Positions 23,793 through 31,690 of a stretch of DNA of 64,000 bases are shown in pieces. This DNA comes from an uncultured Acidobacteriia bacterium (GTDB lineage: Bacteria; Acidobacteriota; Terriglobia; Bryobacterales; Bryobacteraceae). Numbering within the stretch: the first letter of the stretch is position 1; every line of letters starts with the position of its first letter. The position numbers were made by a program, and so were the translations under genes. The stretch spans positions 1 to 64,000 of the forward strand of contig CAINNJ010000004.1 of NCBI GenBank assembly GCA_903851195.1, read 5' to 3'. The notes beneath the pieces were generated by a model. It was not told where the DNA came from, did not search any database, and saw only the letters and a list, made by a program, of their open reading frames with translations.

Positions 23793-25172
23793 GTGGGAAT
23801 CAAATCGGCAGCCAGAGATCCGGAATTCCAGCGTCTGATTCGTTTGCAGACGGAGGCTTTCGCGAAGAGCACGTTGTACCACAGCCTGGAGTTGCCGGAC
23901 GGCTCGGTGTGGCCGGGAATCATTCCGGTGGAGAACCTGCGGGCGCGGCTGGCGGCGTATCCGCTGCCGGAGGATTTGCGGGGCAAGCGGGTGCTCGACA
24001 TCGGGGCGGCGTCGGGGTGGAACAGCTTTGAGTGCGAGCGGCGCGGGGCCGAGGTGGTGGCGTTCGATTACGTGGAGTATGAAGAGCTGACGGCGCTGAA
24101 GCGGCTGCGGGAATCGAAGATCGAGTATGCGATCGCCGATATTGAAGAGCTGACGCCGGAGCGGTTCGGGTTCTTCGATTATGTGCTGTTTTTCGGGGTT
24201 TTTTATCATCTGCGGCATCCCCTGTATGCGATGGAGAACGTGTGTTCGGTGACGCGGGGAAAGGCGTTTATCGAATCCTATGTGATCGACGACGAGCCGG
24301 ATGCGGCGCGCTGTTTCCTGGAGTTTTACGAGACGGATGAACTGGGCGGGCAGATCGATAACTGGTGCGGTCCGACGACGGCGTGCCTGATGGCGATGGC
24401 GCGGTCGGCCGGGTTTCCGCGGGTGGAGTTCAAATATGTGGACTCGCGGCGCGGGGGGCTGGTGGCGCACCGGACGTGGGAACCGGTGACAGCTGTGCCT
24501 GGGGCGCGGGCGCCGTTCCTGTGTTCGGCGGTGAACAACCGGCACAACGATGTCGTGTTTCAGCCGCGCAAGGACGAGTACCTGGTGCTGGCGTTCCTGT
24601 ACGAAGGCGCGTTGCGTAAGGAAGACGTGCTGGTGGAGGTGGACCGGTATGGCGTGCCGGCGCTGGTGCTGGTGCGGCATGAGGCGGGTTACTGGCAGGT
24701 GAACTGTAAGGTGCCTCCGGGGATTTCGCCGGGCGAGCATGAAGTGCGGGTGGGGACGCGGAACGCGGGGTTCAGCGAGCCGGTGCGGATCCGCATGCTG
24801 CCGGCGGGGGCGGAGCGGCGGTATGGAGAGACGCCGTTTGTTGAGGAGGCGGTGTCGGCGCCTGCTCCCGAGTTCGTGCGCGTGGAGAATACGATGGACC
24901 GGAGCACGACGTTTCGGGGGTATCGGAATGAGACGCTGGCGTGCCGGTTCACGCATGGCGAGGCGGCGATGGATTTGTCGAAGGTGCAGCTCACGGTGGA
25001 CGGGAATGCGTATCCGCTGCTTTCGGTGGAGAGGCCGGAGCCGGGGATGTGGCAGGTGAATGCGCGGCTGAAGGGGCTGGAACGGGGAACGCATGAACTG
25101 CGGCTGCGGACGGCGCGGAGCGGGTTTTCGGCGGCGGTGAAGATCGAGTTCGATCCGGTGTTTGTTCCATGA
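23793..25172 (+). CDS. SAM-dependent methyltransferase with two C-terminal beta domains (paralogue A)
   Basis: 459 residues from GTG 23793; an in-frame ATG at 23766 would overlap the divergent gene start. Residues 1-250 form a CmoB/DUF1698-like methyltransferase: LYHSLELPDGSVWPG, motif I RVLDIGAASGWNSFECE, FDYVLFFGVFYHLRHPLYAM and the family signature ELGGQIDNWCGPT. Two similar beta domains follow (about 265-335 and 378-457), each with the pattern V-x-V-D-x-x-x-P-L/A-L, G-x-W-Q-V-N and G-x-H-E-L/V-R. They probably have an immunoglobulin-like fold. A second gene at 59789 has the same architecture. The substrate is unknown; the beta domains suggest a large or saccharide acceptor. The stop overlaps the following SDR gene by 4 bases. 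Confidence 0.85.
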   Translation: MGIKSAARDPEFQRLIRLQTEAFAKSTLYHSLELPDGSVWPGIIPVENLRARLAAYPLPEDLRGKRVLDIGAASGWNSFECERRGAEVVAFDYVEYEELTALKRLRESKIEYAIADIEELTPERFGFFDYVLFFGVFYHLRHPLYAMENVCSVTRGKAFIESYVIDDEPDAARCFLEFYETDELGGQIDNWCGPTTACLMAMARSAGFPRVEFKYVDSRRGGLVAHRTWEPVTAVPGARAPFLCSAVNNRHNDVVFQPRKDEYLVLAFLYEGALRKEDVLVEVDRYGVPALVLVRHEAGYWQVNCKVPPGISPGEHEVRVGTRNAGFSEPVRIRMLPAGAERRYGETPFVEEAVSAPAPEFVRVENTMDRSTTFRGYRNETLACRFTHGEAAMDLSKVQLTVDGNAYPLLSVERPEPGMWQVNARLKGLERGTHELRLRTARSGFSAAVKIEFDPVFVP

Positions 25173-25894
25173 GGGTCTGCCTGATGACGGGGGCGAGCGG
25201 CGGGCTGGGGCGGGTGGTGCTGCCGATGTTCCTCGAGGCGGGTTACGGGGTGGCGGCGGTGGCGCTCGACTGGGAGGAGCGGCCGGTACTGAGCCCGGCG
25301 CTGCTGCCGATGAAGGCGGATCTGACGAAGCCTGCGGAGGCGCGGGCCGCGGTGGCGAAGACGGTGGAGCGGTTCGGGCGGCTGGATTGCGTAGTGCATC
25401 TGGTGGGGTATTTCGGGCCGGAGTCGCCGATTGAGGAGATTTCGGATGAGACGTTCACGCGGACGATCGAGGTGAATCTGCGCGCGGCGTTCCACATGAT
25501 TCGCGCGGCAGTGGGGCCGATGCGGGCGGCGGGTGGCGGGCGGATGGTGCTGGTGGGGTCGACCGTGGCGGAGCAGCCGGTGGTGACGTGGGGCGCCTTT
25601 TCGGCGGCGATGGGCGGTCTGAAGGCGCTGGTGCAGGTGGCGTCGGCGGAGTTGCGGAAGGACGGGATTACGGTGAATCTGGTGAATCCGTCGTCGATCT
25701 ATACGCCGGCTGTTGGGGAGGCACTGGGCGCGGCGGAAGCGGGCCGGTGGGTGAAGCCGGAGGCGATGGGGGCGCTGATGCTGTGGTTGTGTTCGGAGGC
25801 GGGGGCGGATGTGTCGGGGGCGTCGATTGCGATGCCGGGGCGGATGGAGCATCCGGCGTATGTCTGGCCAGGGGTGGTGCCAGAATTGAAATAA
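25169..25894 (+). CDS. SDR-fold protein lacking the catalytic YxxxK motif
   Basis: 241 residues, usual length for classical short-chain dehydrogenases. The cofactor loop TGASGGLG (7-14), the NAG-equivalent (HLVG), Ser131 in VLVGST and the downstream NPSSIYTP are all present. At the exact Ser+13 position where the catalytic Tyr should be, the sequence has Phe144, and the Lys four residues on is Met148 (AFSAAMGGLKAL). DNA reads ttt and atg there, so this is not a frame error. Classical dehydrogenase chemistry should therefore be lost; the protein may bind a nucleotide or act as a non-enzymatic partner. It overlaps the methyltransferase gene by 4 bases and precedes an esterase gene by 7. Confidence 0.85.
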   Translation: MRVCLMTGASGGLGRVVLPMFLEAGYGVAAVALDWEERPVLSPALLPMKADLTKPAEARAAVAKTVERFGRLDCVVHLVGYFGPESPIEEISDETFTRTIEVNLRAAFHMIRAAVGPMRAAGGGRMVLVGSTVAEQPVVTWGAFSAAMGGLKALVQVASAELRKDGITVNLVNPSSIYTPAVGEALGAAEAGRWVKPEAMGALMLWLCSEAGADVSGASIAMPGRMEHPAYVWPGVVPELK

Positions 25895-25901
25895 CCACCT
25901 T

Positions 25902-26510
25902 ATGGCCATCGAATTTATTCATCAGTTTGTTCAGGGGACTTCGCCGCTCACGATTCTGGCGCTGCACGGCACGGGGGGCGATGAGAACGACCTGTTGCCG
26001 ATTGCGCGGGCGGTGGCGCCGGGGGCGTCGGTGCTGAGTCCGCGGGGGAAGGCCGAGGAGAACGGGGCGTTTCGGTTCTTCGCGCGGCGGGCGCCCGGGG
26101 TGTTCGATCAGGACGAGGTGCTGACGCGGGCGGGCGAACTGGCGGAGTGGGTGGAAGGGGCCGCGCGGCAGTACGGGCTGGATGCTTCGCGGGTGTTCGC
26201 GCTGGGGTATTCGAACGGGGCGAATATCGCGAATGCGGTGATGATGCTGCATCCGGGGGTGCTGGCGGGCGCGGTGCTGCTGCGGCCGATGCGGGTGATC
26301 CGGCCGGAGCCGTTGCCGGAACTGGGGAACGCGCCGGTGCTGATCGTATCGGGCAAAGAAGACGGGATGATGCCCGCTGGTGAAGGGGAAGCGCTGGGTC
26401 GTTTACTGGCGGAGGCGGGCGCGGCCGTGGATTTCGCGCTGCAGGACGCGGGGCACGAGCTTACGCCGCAGGATTTCTCGCTGGCGAAGCGGTGGCTGGC
26501 AGAACGGTAA
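25902..26510 (+). CDS. Carboxylesterase/phospholipase-family alpha/beta hydrolase
   Basis: 202 residues, the typical size of the compact carboxylesterase (Abhydrolase_2) family. Oxyanion-hole region LALHGTGGDENDLLP (19-33), nucleophile Ser104 in GYSNGANIA, acid Asp154 in SGKEDGMMP and base His185 in DAGHELTP form a full triad. No signal peptide, so cytoplasmic. It resembles MhqD/YodD-type hydrolases associated with quinone or dioxygenase pathways, which suggests small ester substrates. It is the third gene of a run after the methyltransferase and SDR genes, and its 3' end overlaps the convergent larE gene by 50 bases. Confidence 0.9.
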   Translation: MAIEFIHQFVQGTSPLTILALHGTGGDENDLLPIARAVAPGASVLSPRGKAEENGAFRFFARRAPGVFDQDEVLTRAGELAEWVEGAARQYGLDASRVFALGYSNGANIANAVMMLHPGVLAGAVLLRPMRVIRPEPLPELGNAPVLIVSGKEDGMMPAGEGEALGRLLAEAGAAVDFALQDAGHELTPQDFSLAKRWLAER

Positions 26511-27327
26511 GAAGTGTCTTGTCGAGCACTTCGTTGAGCGAGCCCTGGCGGTAGCCTTCGAGGTCGAGCGTCACGTATTTGAAGCCGAGGGTTTTGAAGA
26601 TCGCCGTGAGTTTGCCGGCGACTTCGAGGTTGAGGGCTTTGGGGAGTTCTTCGCGGGCGATTTCGATGCGGACGAGTTCGCCGTGGAAACGGGTGCGGAA
26701 CTGGCGGAAGCCGAGGGCTTTCATCTCTTCCTCGCCCAGTTCGACGGTTTTGATGTTCTGGATAGTGACGGGAGTTCCATAGGGGATGCGGGAACTCAGA
26801 CACGCGGCGGCGGGGCGGTCCCAGGTGGGCAGGCCAGCGAGGCGGGAGAGTTCGCGGATCTCGGCTTTGGTGAGTTCGGCGTCGACCAGAGGGGCTTTCA
26901 CCTGGTGGAGTTTGGCGGCGCGCTGGCCGGGGCGATAGTCGCCAAGGTCGTCTTTATTGACGCCGTAGATGAGGTGCGTGTAGCCACGTTCGTTCCCGAG
27001 GCGTTCGAGGACGGTGAAGAGTTCGTCCTTGCAGTGGAAGCAGCGGTTGGCGTCGTTTTTGATGTAGTCGGGATTGTCGAACTCGCGGGTTTCGACGTAT
27101 TCGTGGCGGATGCCGAACTGGCGGACAAAGGCTTCGGCGTCGGTCTTGTGAGAGGACGGGATGGAGGCGGAATCGGCGGTGATGGCGAGGGCGGCGTCGC
27201 CGAGGGCCTGTTGGGCGGCCCAGGCGAGGTAAGCGGAATCGGTGCCGCCGGAGTAGGCGACGATGACGCGGCCCATGTTCCGGAGGTTTTCGATCAGATT
27301 TTGCTGCTTTTCGGTGATGCCTGCCAT
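26461..27327 (-). CDS. larE: LarE-type ATP-dependent sacrificial sulfur transferase
   Basis: 288 residues from ATG 27327; a TTG eight codons upstream is less likely. It has the PP-loop AYSGGTDSAYLAW (24-36), NRCFHCKDELF (94-104), IYGVNKDDLGDYRPG (120-134) and WDRPAAACLSSRIPYGTPV. Cys176 in the last motif falls at the same number as the sacrificial cysteine of the Lactobacillus enzyme, which supports the chosen start. LarE donates its cysteine sulfur to pyridinium-3,5-biscarboxylic acid mononucleotide during synthesis of the nickel-pincer cofactor of lactate racemase. The partner genes larA, larB and larC are not in this window. Its 3' end overlaps the converging esterase gene. Confidence 0.92.
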   Translation of the reverse strand: MAGITEKQQNLIENLRNMGRVIVAYSGGTDSAYLAWAAQQALGDAALAITADSASIPSSHKTDAEAFVRQFGIRHEYVETREFDNPDYIKNDANRCFHCKDELFTVLERLGNERGYTHLIYGVNKDDLGDYRPGQRAAKLHQVKAPLVDAELTKAEIRELSRLAGLPTWDRPAAACLSSRIPYGTPVTIQNIKTVELGEEEMKALGFRQFRTRFHGELVRIEIAREELPKALNLEVAGKLTAIFKTLGFKYVTLDLEGYRQGSLNEVLDKTLLTVLPATASPARNPAA

Positions 27328-27364
27328 GCCTTCATGATACCGACTCTTCAAAGATACGACCGGG

Positions 27365-27625
27365 TCAGCGCAGGTTTCCGATCCAGTAAGGGACCCAACT
27401 GGCGGCGAGCAGGATGTCGAAGAGGTAGGCGCGGCGGTTGTGGGGGTCGCGCCAGGCTTTGACGGCGGAAACGATGCCGAAGACCGCGAAGACGAAGACG
27501 GAGGCGATGAACCAGTAGTAGAAGGGCAGAAATACGAACGGATTCATCTTGCCGCCGGAACGCCGGGCGAAGAACATGATGATGAGGGTGAGGGCGACCA
27601 GCACGCGAAAAACAATTCTGGACAT
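27365..27625 (-). CDS. Small multi-pass membrane protein, unknown function
   Basis: 86 residues from ATG 27625 (98 from ATG 27661, which would overlap the DinB-like gene). Three hydrophobic segments are visible: IVFRVLVALTLIIMFFA (about 3-19), PFYYWFIASVFVFAVFGIVSAV (about 33-54) and a weaker YLFDILLAASWVPYWIG at the C-terminus. Between them RRSGGK suggests a positive-inside loop. I do not recognise the family. It lies 14 bases downstream of the DinB-like gene and upstream of larE on the same strand, so may be co-transcribed with either. No obvious ribosome site supports the shorter start. Confidence 0.6.
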   Translation of the reverse strand: MSRIVFRVLVALTLIIMFFARRSGGKMNPFVFLPFYYWFIASVFVFAVFGIVSAVKAWRDPHNRRAYLFDILLAASWVPYWIGNLR

Positions 27626-27639
27626 CGGTGTAAGTTCGA

Positions 27640-28131
27640 TTATCGCGTACCCCATTCCCACAAACCGAACATGGCGCTCTGCGGGAGCGGAAAGGCGGTC
27701 TGGCGGGCCAGCATCGACATCTGGCCGCGGTGGTGGCCTTCATGCGCGAACAGGTAGGCGAGGAAACTGCAGACGTCCGGTTTGAAGCCTTTGATGCGGC
27801 CGTCGGTGGCGAGGGCGGCGCGAATGAGGGAGTCGAGAGCGGCGAAACTGTCTTCCAGAGCGGCCGCGGCTTCGGCTTTGGTGGCGGTATCGACGTCGAG
27901 TTTGGCGGGTATTTGCCCGCCGGCGCTTTTGAGCCACATGAGGCGGACGTTGTGGATGTGGGCGGCGATGGCGCCGATGGTGCGCCCCTTCCCGTTCGGC
28001 GGGGTGGCGCGCCAGGCTTCGTTCGGGAGGTGCTGAATCAGATACAGATTGATGCGGTTGTTGGTGGCGAAGGCTGTCATCAGCGCTTCCGCGGCGTCAA
28101 AGGGCGAGGCGGGTTTCGGTTTGGCGGGCAT
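27640..28131 (-). CDS. DinB-family protein
   Basis: 163 residues, one four-helix DinB/YfiT bundle. The probable metal triad is visible: His in AAHIHNVR (58/60) and the pair in HEGHHRGQ (130-134), spaced as in metal-binding DinB proteins. DRRG-type YfiT signature is absent. Members of the family act as nickel- or zinc-dependent hydrolases or as thiol transferases (mycothiol, bacillithiol); in most bacteria the job is unknown. The protein has no export signal. The gene heads a - strand run with the small membrane protein and larE, and is divergent from the receptor gene, separated by 99 bases. Confidence 0.85.
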   Translation of the reverse strand: MPAKPKPASPFDAAEALMTAFATNNRINLYLIQHLPNEAWRATPPNGKGRTIGAIAAHIHNVRLMWLKSAGGQIPAKLDVDTATKAEAAAALEDSFAALDSLIRAALATDGRIKGFKPDVCSFLAYLFAHEGHHRGQMSMLARQTAFPLPQSAMFGLWEWGTR

Positions 28132-28210
28132 AGGTTCCGGTGTAAGTGGATTGTATCGGACGCTTCCTGTTACGCGACCGTCATGATTCTGTTAACTAAT
28201 AACAACATGC

Positions 28211-28220
28211 GCTTGCAAGC
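28211..28220. promoter_or_regulatory. Perfect 10-bp palindrome upstream of the receptor gene
   Basis: GCTTGCAAGC lies 10 bases before the first ATG of the Oar-like receptor gene, in a 99-base divergent intergenic region that is otherwise AT-richer than its surroundings. Position and symmetry fit an operator for a dimeric regulator, but one copy gives little statistical support. Confidence 0.3.
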
Positions 28221-28230
28221 ATAGACGGTT

Positions 28231-31200
28231 ATGAGGGTTTTTCAAGGTATGAAAAAATCGCTGGTCGTGTGTCTGGCGACGGTGTTTTTACAGGGCGTCC
28301 CGCTCTTCGCGCAGTTCGAAACAGCGGAAGTGCTGGGGACAGTTCGCGACGCGTCGGGCGGCGGCGTGCCGAAAGCGGCGGTCACGCTGACCAATCAGAA
28401 CACCGGCATTCTGGCCAAAGCGACCACGGACGAGAACGGCAATTACGATTTCTTCAACGTGAAAGTCGGTGTTTACACGGTGGCGGTTGAGGCGACCGGG
28501 TTTTCGAAAGTGTCCACGTCCGACGTGAATGTGTCGATCAATGCGCGGCAGCGCGTGGATCTGGCGCTGCAGGTGGGATCGGTGACCGAATCGGTGCAGG
28601 TCACGGGCGCGGCGGCCACGCTGGAGACGGATATCAGCGAGCACGGGCAGGTGATCGGTTCGCAGCAGGTGGTGGAACTGCCGCTGAACGGGCGGAATTA
28701 TTCGGATCTGGCGCTGCTTTCGACCAACGTGGTGAAGTCGGTTCTGGGAACCGCGCCGATTACGGGCACGCCGCGAGAAGGCGCGTTCAACGCCAACGGG
28801 ATGCGGAGCACTTACAACAACTTTCTGCTGGACGGCATGGATAACAATGCTTACTCGACGAGTAACCAGGGATTTTCCAACCAGGTAGCGCAGCCTTCTC
28901 CCGATGCGGTGCAGGAGTTCAAGGTCATCACGAGCAATTACAGCGCGGAGTACGGACGCGTGGGGGGCGCGGTGGTGAACGTGGTGATGCGGTCCGGCAC
29001 GAATGCCATTCACGGCACGGCGTATGAGTTTCTGCGCAATACGGAACTGAATGCGATCGGCTACATCTTCGGGGTGCGGCCTTCGACGTTCAGGAAGCCG
29101 ACGCTGCAGCGGAATCAGTTCGGGCTGACGGTGGGCGGACCCGTCGTGAAGAACCGGATTTTCTACTTCGCGGATTATGAGGGTTTCCGCAATCTGCAGA
29201 AAGTGGTGAATATCGATTCGATTCCGACGCTGCTGGACCGGCAGGGCGTGCTGCCGGTGACGGTGGTGAATCCGGCGACGGGCGCGGTGTATCCGGCCGG
29301 TTCGGTGATTCCGATGACGAGTTTCGCGCAGAAGGTGCTGAACGATCTGCCGGCGCCGACGAACGGAAACCGGAGTTCGAATTATCAGATTCTGCAGCTG
29401 ACGCGCGATTACAGCGATAAGTACGACGCCAAGGTGGACGGCGTGATCAACGACCGCATGACGGCGTTCCTGCGGTTCAGCCAGCGCAAGGATAATCAGT
29501 TTTATCAGCCCGATATCGCGGGGCCCTCGGGCGGCGCGGGCAACGGCAATATCCGCGTGCTCGATCAGAGCGCGGCGGCGGGTTACACGTGGACGGTGAC
29601 GCCGGCGTCGATTCTGGAAGTGCGGCTGGGCTTCACGCATCTGACGGGCGGCAAGTTTCCTCCGCTGCTGGGCGGACCGAGCGAACTGAGCCTTTACGGC
29701 GTGACCGGGCTGCCGACGGCGCCTTATCTGACGGGCGGGCTGAATACGCAGACGATCAGCGGATTTAATTCCCTGGGGCGGCAGGCGACGAATCCGCAGT
29801 TCCAGAATCCGACGACGTGGAATCCGAAGGTGAATTATTCGTGGAACAAGGGCCGCCATGCGATCAAGATGGGCTTTGAGAACACGATTATTCACACCGA
29901 GGTGATGGATATCAATCCGACGTACGGGCTGAATCAGTACACGAGCGGTTTCAGCAAACCGACCTGCGCGCAGCTGGGCCAGGCGGCGGGCTGCACGATT
30001 CCGAGCGATTCCAACGCGACGACGAGCTATAACCTGGCGGACTTTTATTTCGGTCTGCCCACGCAGGTTTCGCTCGCGCCGTTCCTGGTGGGGAGCTACC
30101 GGCAGCAGCAGTATTTCGGGTACGCACAGGACGATTACCGCGTGAACAGCAAGCTGACGCTGAATCTGGGGATGCGGTGGGAATTCGCGACGCCGCGCTG
30201 GGAACGGGACAACGTGCTGACGAATTTCGATCCGGCGACGAACTCGCTGGTCCAGGCGAAGAACGGCGGCATTTTCGACCGGACGCGGGTGAATCCGGAT
30301 TACAACAACTGGGGACCGCGGGTCGGGCTGGCGTACAGCGTGGATCCGAAAACGGTTTTCCGCGCCGGGTACGGAATCAGCTATGTTCATCTGAACCGGC
30401 TGGGCAGCGCGGACGAACTGGGAATCAATTTCCCGCAGGTGGTGCTGGCGGTGATCAATCAGAGCATTCCGGCGGGGAGCACGAGTCTGCCGGCGGGATT
30501 CATCACGGCGCCGAATTTCCCGGCGGGCCTGATCGATCCGGCGAAATTCAACACGGCGAACGCGAATATCGCGTATATTCCGAAAGACACGAAGTGGCCG
30601 CGGGTGCAGACGTGGTTTTTCTCCGTGCAGCGGGAACTGATGCGCAATACGGTGCTGGAAGTGGGTTATTCGGGCAACCACAGCACGCGGCTGCCGATTA
30701 TCGCGGATTATAACCAGGCGACTCCGAACGCTTCCACGGCGACGTGCAATGCGCAGATCACCACTGGTTGCCTGGGGACGCAGGCGCGGCGGCCGGATCC
30801 GACGTATGGTTCGATCACCTGGGTGGACCCGGCGGGTTCATCGAGCTACAACAGCCTGTTCGTGCGTTTCGAACACCGGCTGACGAACGGGCTGTATTTT
30901 CTGAATTCGTTCACGTGGGCGAAGGCGCTGGGCAATTCCGAGCAGGCGCTGGAAAACGCGGGTTCGGGAAATACGGTGGCGAATCCGCAGAATATTTATA
31001 ATCTGGCGGCGGAGCGGGGACCGACGAGTTCGGATATCAAACTGATCAACGTGACTTCGTTCGTCTACCAGCTGCCGTTCGGCAAAGGGCGGCGGTTCGG
31101 CGGAAACTGGAACGGCGCGGTGGATGCGGTGCTGGGCGGCTGGGAGCTGAATACCATCAACACGGCGAATTCGGGGCTGCCGGTGAACGTGCAGTACACG

Positions 31201-31620
31201 CCGACGGGGAATTTCGACGTCACCGGGCGCATCAACGATTTCCGTGGCCTTTCGGTGATGCGGCCGAACCTGGTGGGAGATCCGACGACGGGCGCGGCGA
31301 ACGATTCGAGCGGAACGCCGTTCTTCTTCAACCGGGCGGCGTTTTCGATCCCGACGGATCCGAGCCATCCGTTCGGCAATCTGGGACGCAATGCGCTGCG
31401 CGGACCGGACTTCTGGCAGTGGGATATGGCGGTGAACAAGACCTTCCGGATTCCCTATCGCGAGGGCATGGGGCTGCAGTTCCGGTCGGAATTCTTCAAC
31501 GTTCTGAATCACACGAATTTCGGAATTCCGAATCCGAACGTGTCGGGGGCGAGTTTCGGGCAAATTACGAATACTTATCCCGCGCGGCAGATTCAGCTGG
31601 CTCTGAAATTGTTGTTTTAG
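28231..31620 (+). CDS. Oar-like TonB-dependent receptor with carboxypeptidase-regulatory domain
   Basis: 1129 residues from ATG 28231; an in-frame ATG at 28249 (MKKSLVVCLATVFLQ) would give a cleaner signal peptide, cleaved after about LFAQ. Residues about 35-120 are a CarboxypepD_reg-like beta sandwich (VLGTVRDASGGGVPKAAVTL, YTVAVEATGFSK). A plug domain follows (VVELPLNGRNYSDLALLS, FLLDGMDNNAYS, YSAEYGRVGGAVVNVVMRSG), then a long outer-membrane beta barrel ending in aromatic-containing YPARQIQLALKLLF. There is no visible TonB box, as is usual for this acidobacterial group. Such receptors are thought to import oligosaccharides or peptides. The neighbouring sedolisin-type protease gene makes peptide uptake plausible. 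Confidence 0.93.
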   Translation: MRVFQGMKKSLVVCLATVFLQGVPLFAQFETAEVLGTVRDASGGGVPKAAVTLTNQNTGILAKATTDENGNYDFFNVKVGVYTVAVEATGFSKVSTSDVNVSINARQRVDLALQVGSVTESVQVTGAAATLETDISEHGQVIGSQQVVELPLNGRNYSDLALLSTNVVKSVLGTAPITGTPREGAFNANGMRSTYNNFLLDGMDNNAYSTSNQGFSNQVAQPSPDAVQEFKVITSNYSAEYGRVGGAVVNVVMRSGTNAIHGTAYEFLRNTELNAIGYIFGVRPSTFRKPTLQRNQFGLTVGGPVVKNRIFYFADYEGFRNLQKVVNIDSIPTLLDRQGVLPVTVVNPATGAVYPAGSVIPMTSFAQKVLNDLPAPTNGNRSSNYQILQLTRDYSDKYDAKVDGVINDRMTAFLRFSQRKDNQFYQPDIAGPSGGAGNGNIRVLDQSAAAGYTWTVTPASILEVRLGFTHLTGGKFPPLLGGPSELSLYGVTGLPTAPYLTGGLNTQTISGFNSLGRQATNPQFQNPTTWNPKVNYSWNKGRHAIKMGFENTIIHTEVMDINPTYGLNQYTSGFSKPTCAQLGQAAGCTIPSDSNATTSYNLADFYFGLPTQVSLAPFLVGSYRQQQYFGYAQDDYRVNSKLTLNLGMRWEFATPRWERDNVLTNFDPATNSLVQAKNGGIFDRTRVNPDYNNWGPRVGLAYSVDPKTVFRAGYGISYVHLNRLGSADELGINFPQVVLAVINQSIPAGSTSLPAGFITAPNFPAGLIDPAKFNTANANIAYIPKDTKWPRVQTWFFSVQRELMRNTVLEVGYSGNHSTRLPIIADYNQATPNASTATCNAQITTGCLGTQARRPDPTYGSITWVDPAGSSSYNSLFVRFEHRLTNGLYFLNSFTWAKALGNSEQALENAGSGNTVANPQNIYNLAAERGPTSSDIKLINVTSFVYQLPFGKGRRFGGNWNGAVDAVLGGWELNTINTANSGLPVNVQYTPTGNFDVTGRINDFRGLSVMRPNLVGDPTTGAANDSSGTPFFFNRAAFSIPTDPSHPFGNLGRNALRGPDFWQWDMAVNKTFRIPYREGMGLQFRSEFFNVLNHTNFGIPNPNVSGASFGQITNTYPARQIQLALKLLF

Positions 31621-31628
31621 GGTGTTTT

Positions 31629-31657
31629 TTTCAGGCCGCTGGTTCAGCGGCCTGAAA
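31629..31657. repeat. 12-bp perfect hairpin between receptor and protease genes
   Basis: TTTCAGGCCGCT-ggttc-AGCGGCCTGAAA forms a perfect 12-bp stem with a 5-base loop, 8 bases after the receptor stop. It is preceded by a T run (31625-31631) but not followed by one, so it is a poor intrinsic terminator in the + direction. It may stabilise the receptor mRNA end or reduce read-through into the protease gene. Confidence 0.6.
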
Positions 31658-31690
31658 CCCCTCCGGCGGCTGCGGCGTCACTATTGCGCC

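Noticed and set aside
28288-30681. Very long open frame on the - strand opposite the Oar-like receptor gene
   Set aside because: Its composition is dominated by Arg/His/Pro typical of antisense reading of a high-GC gene; the + strand protein has full receptor motifs.
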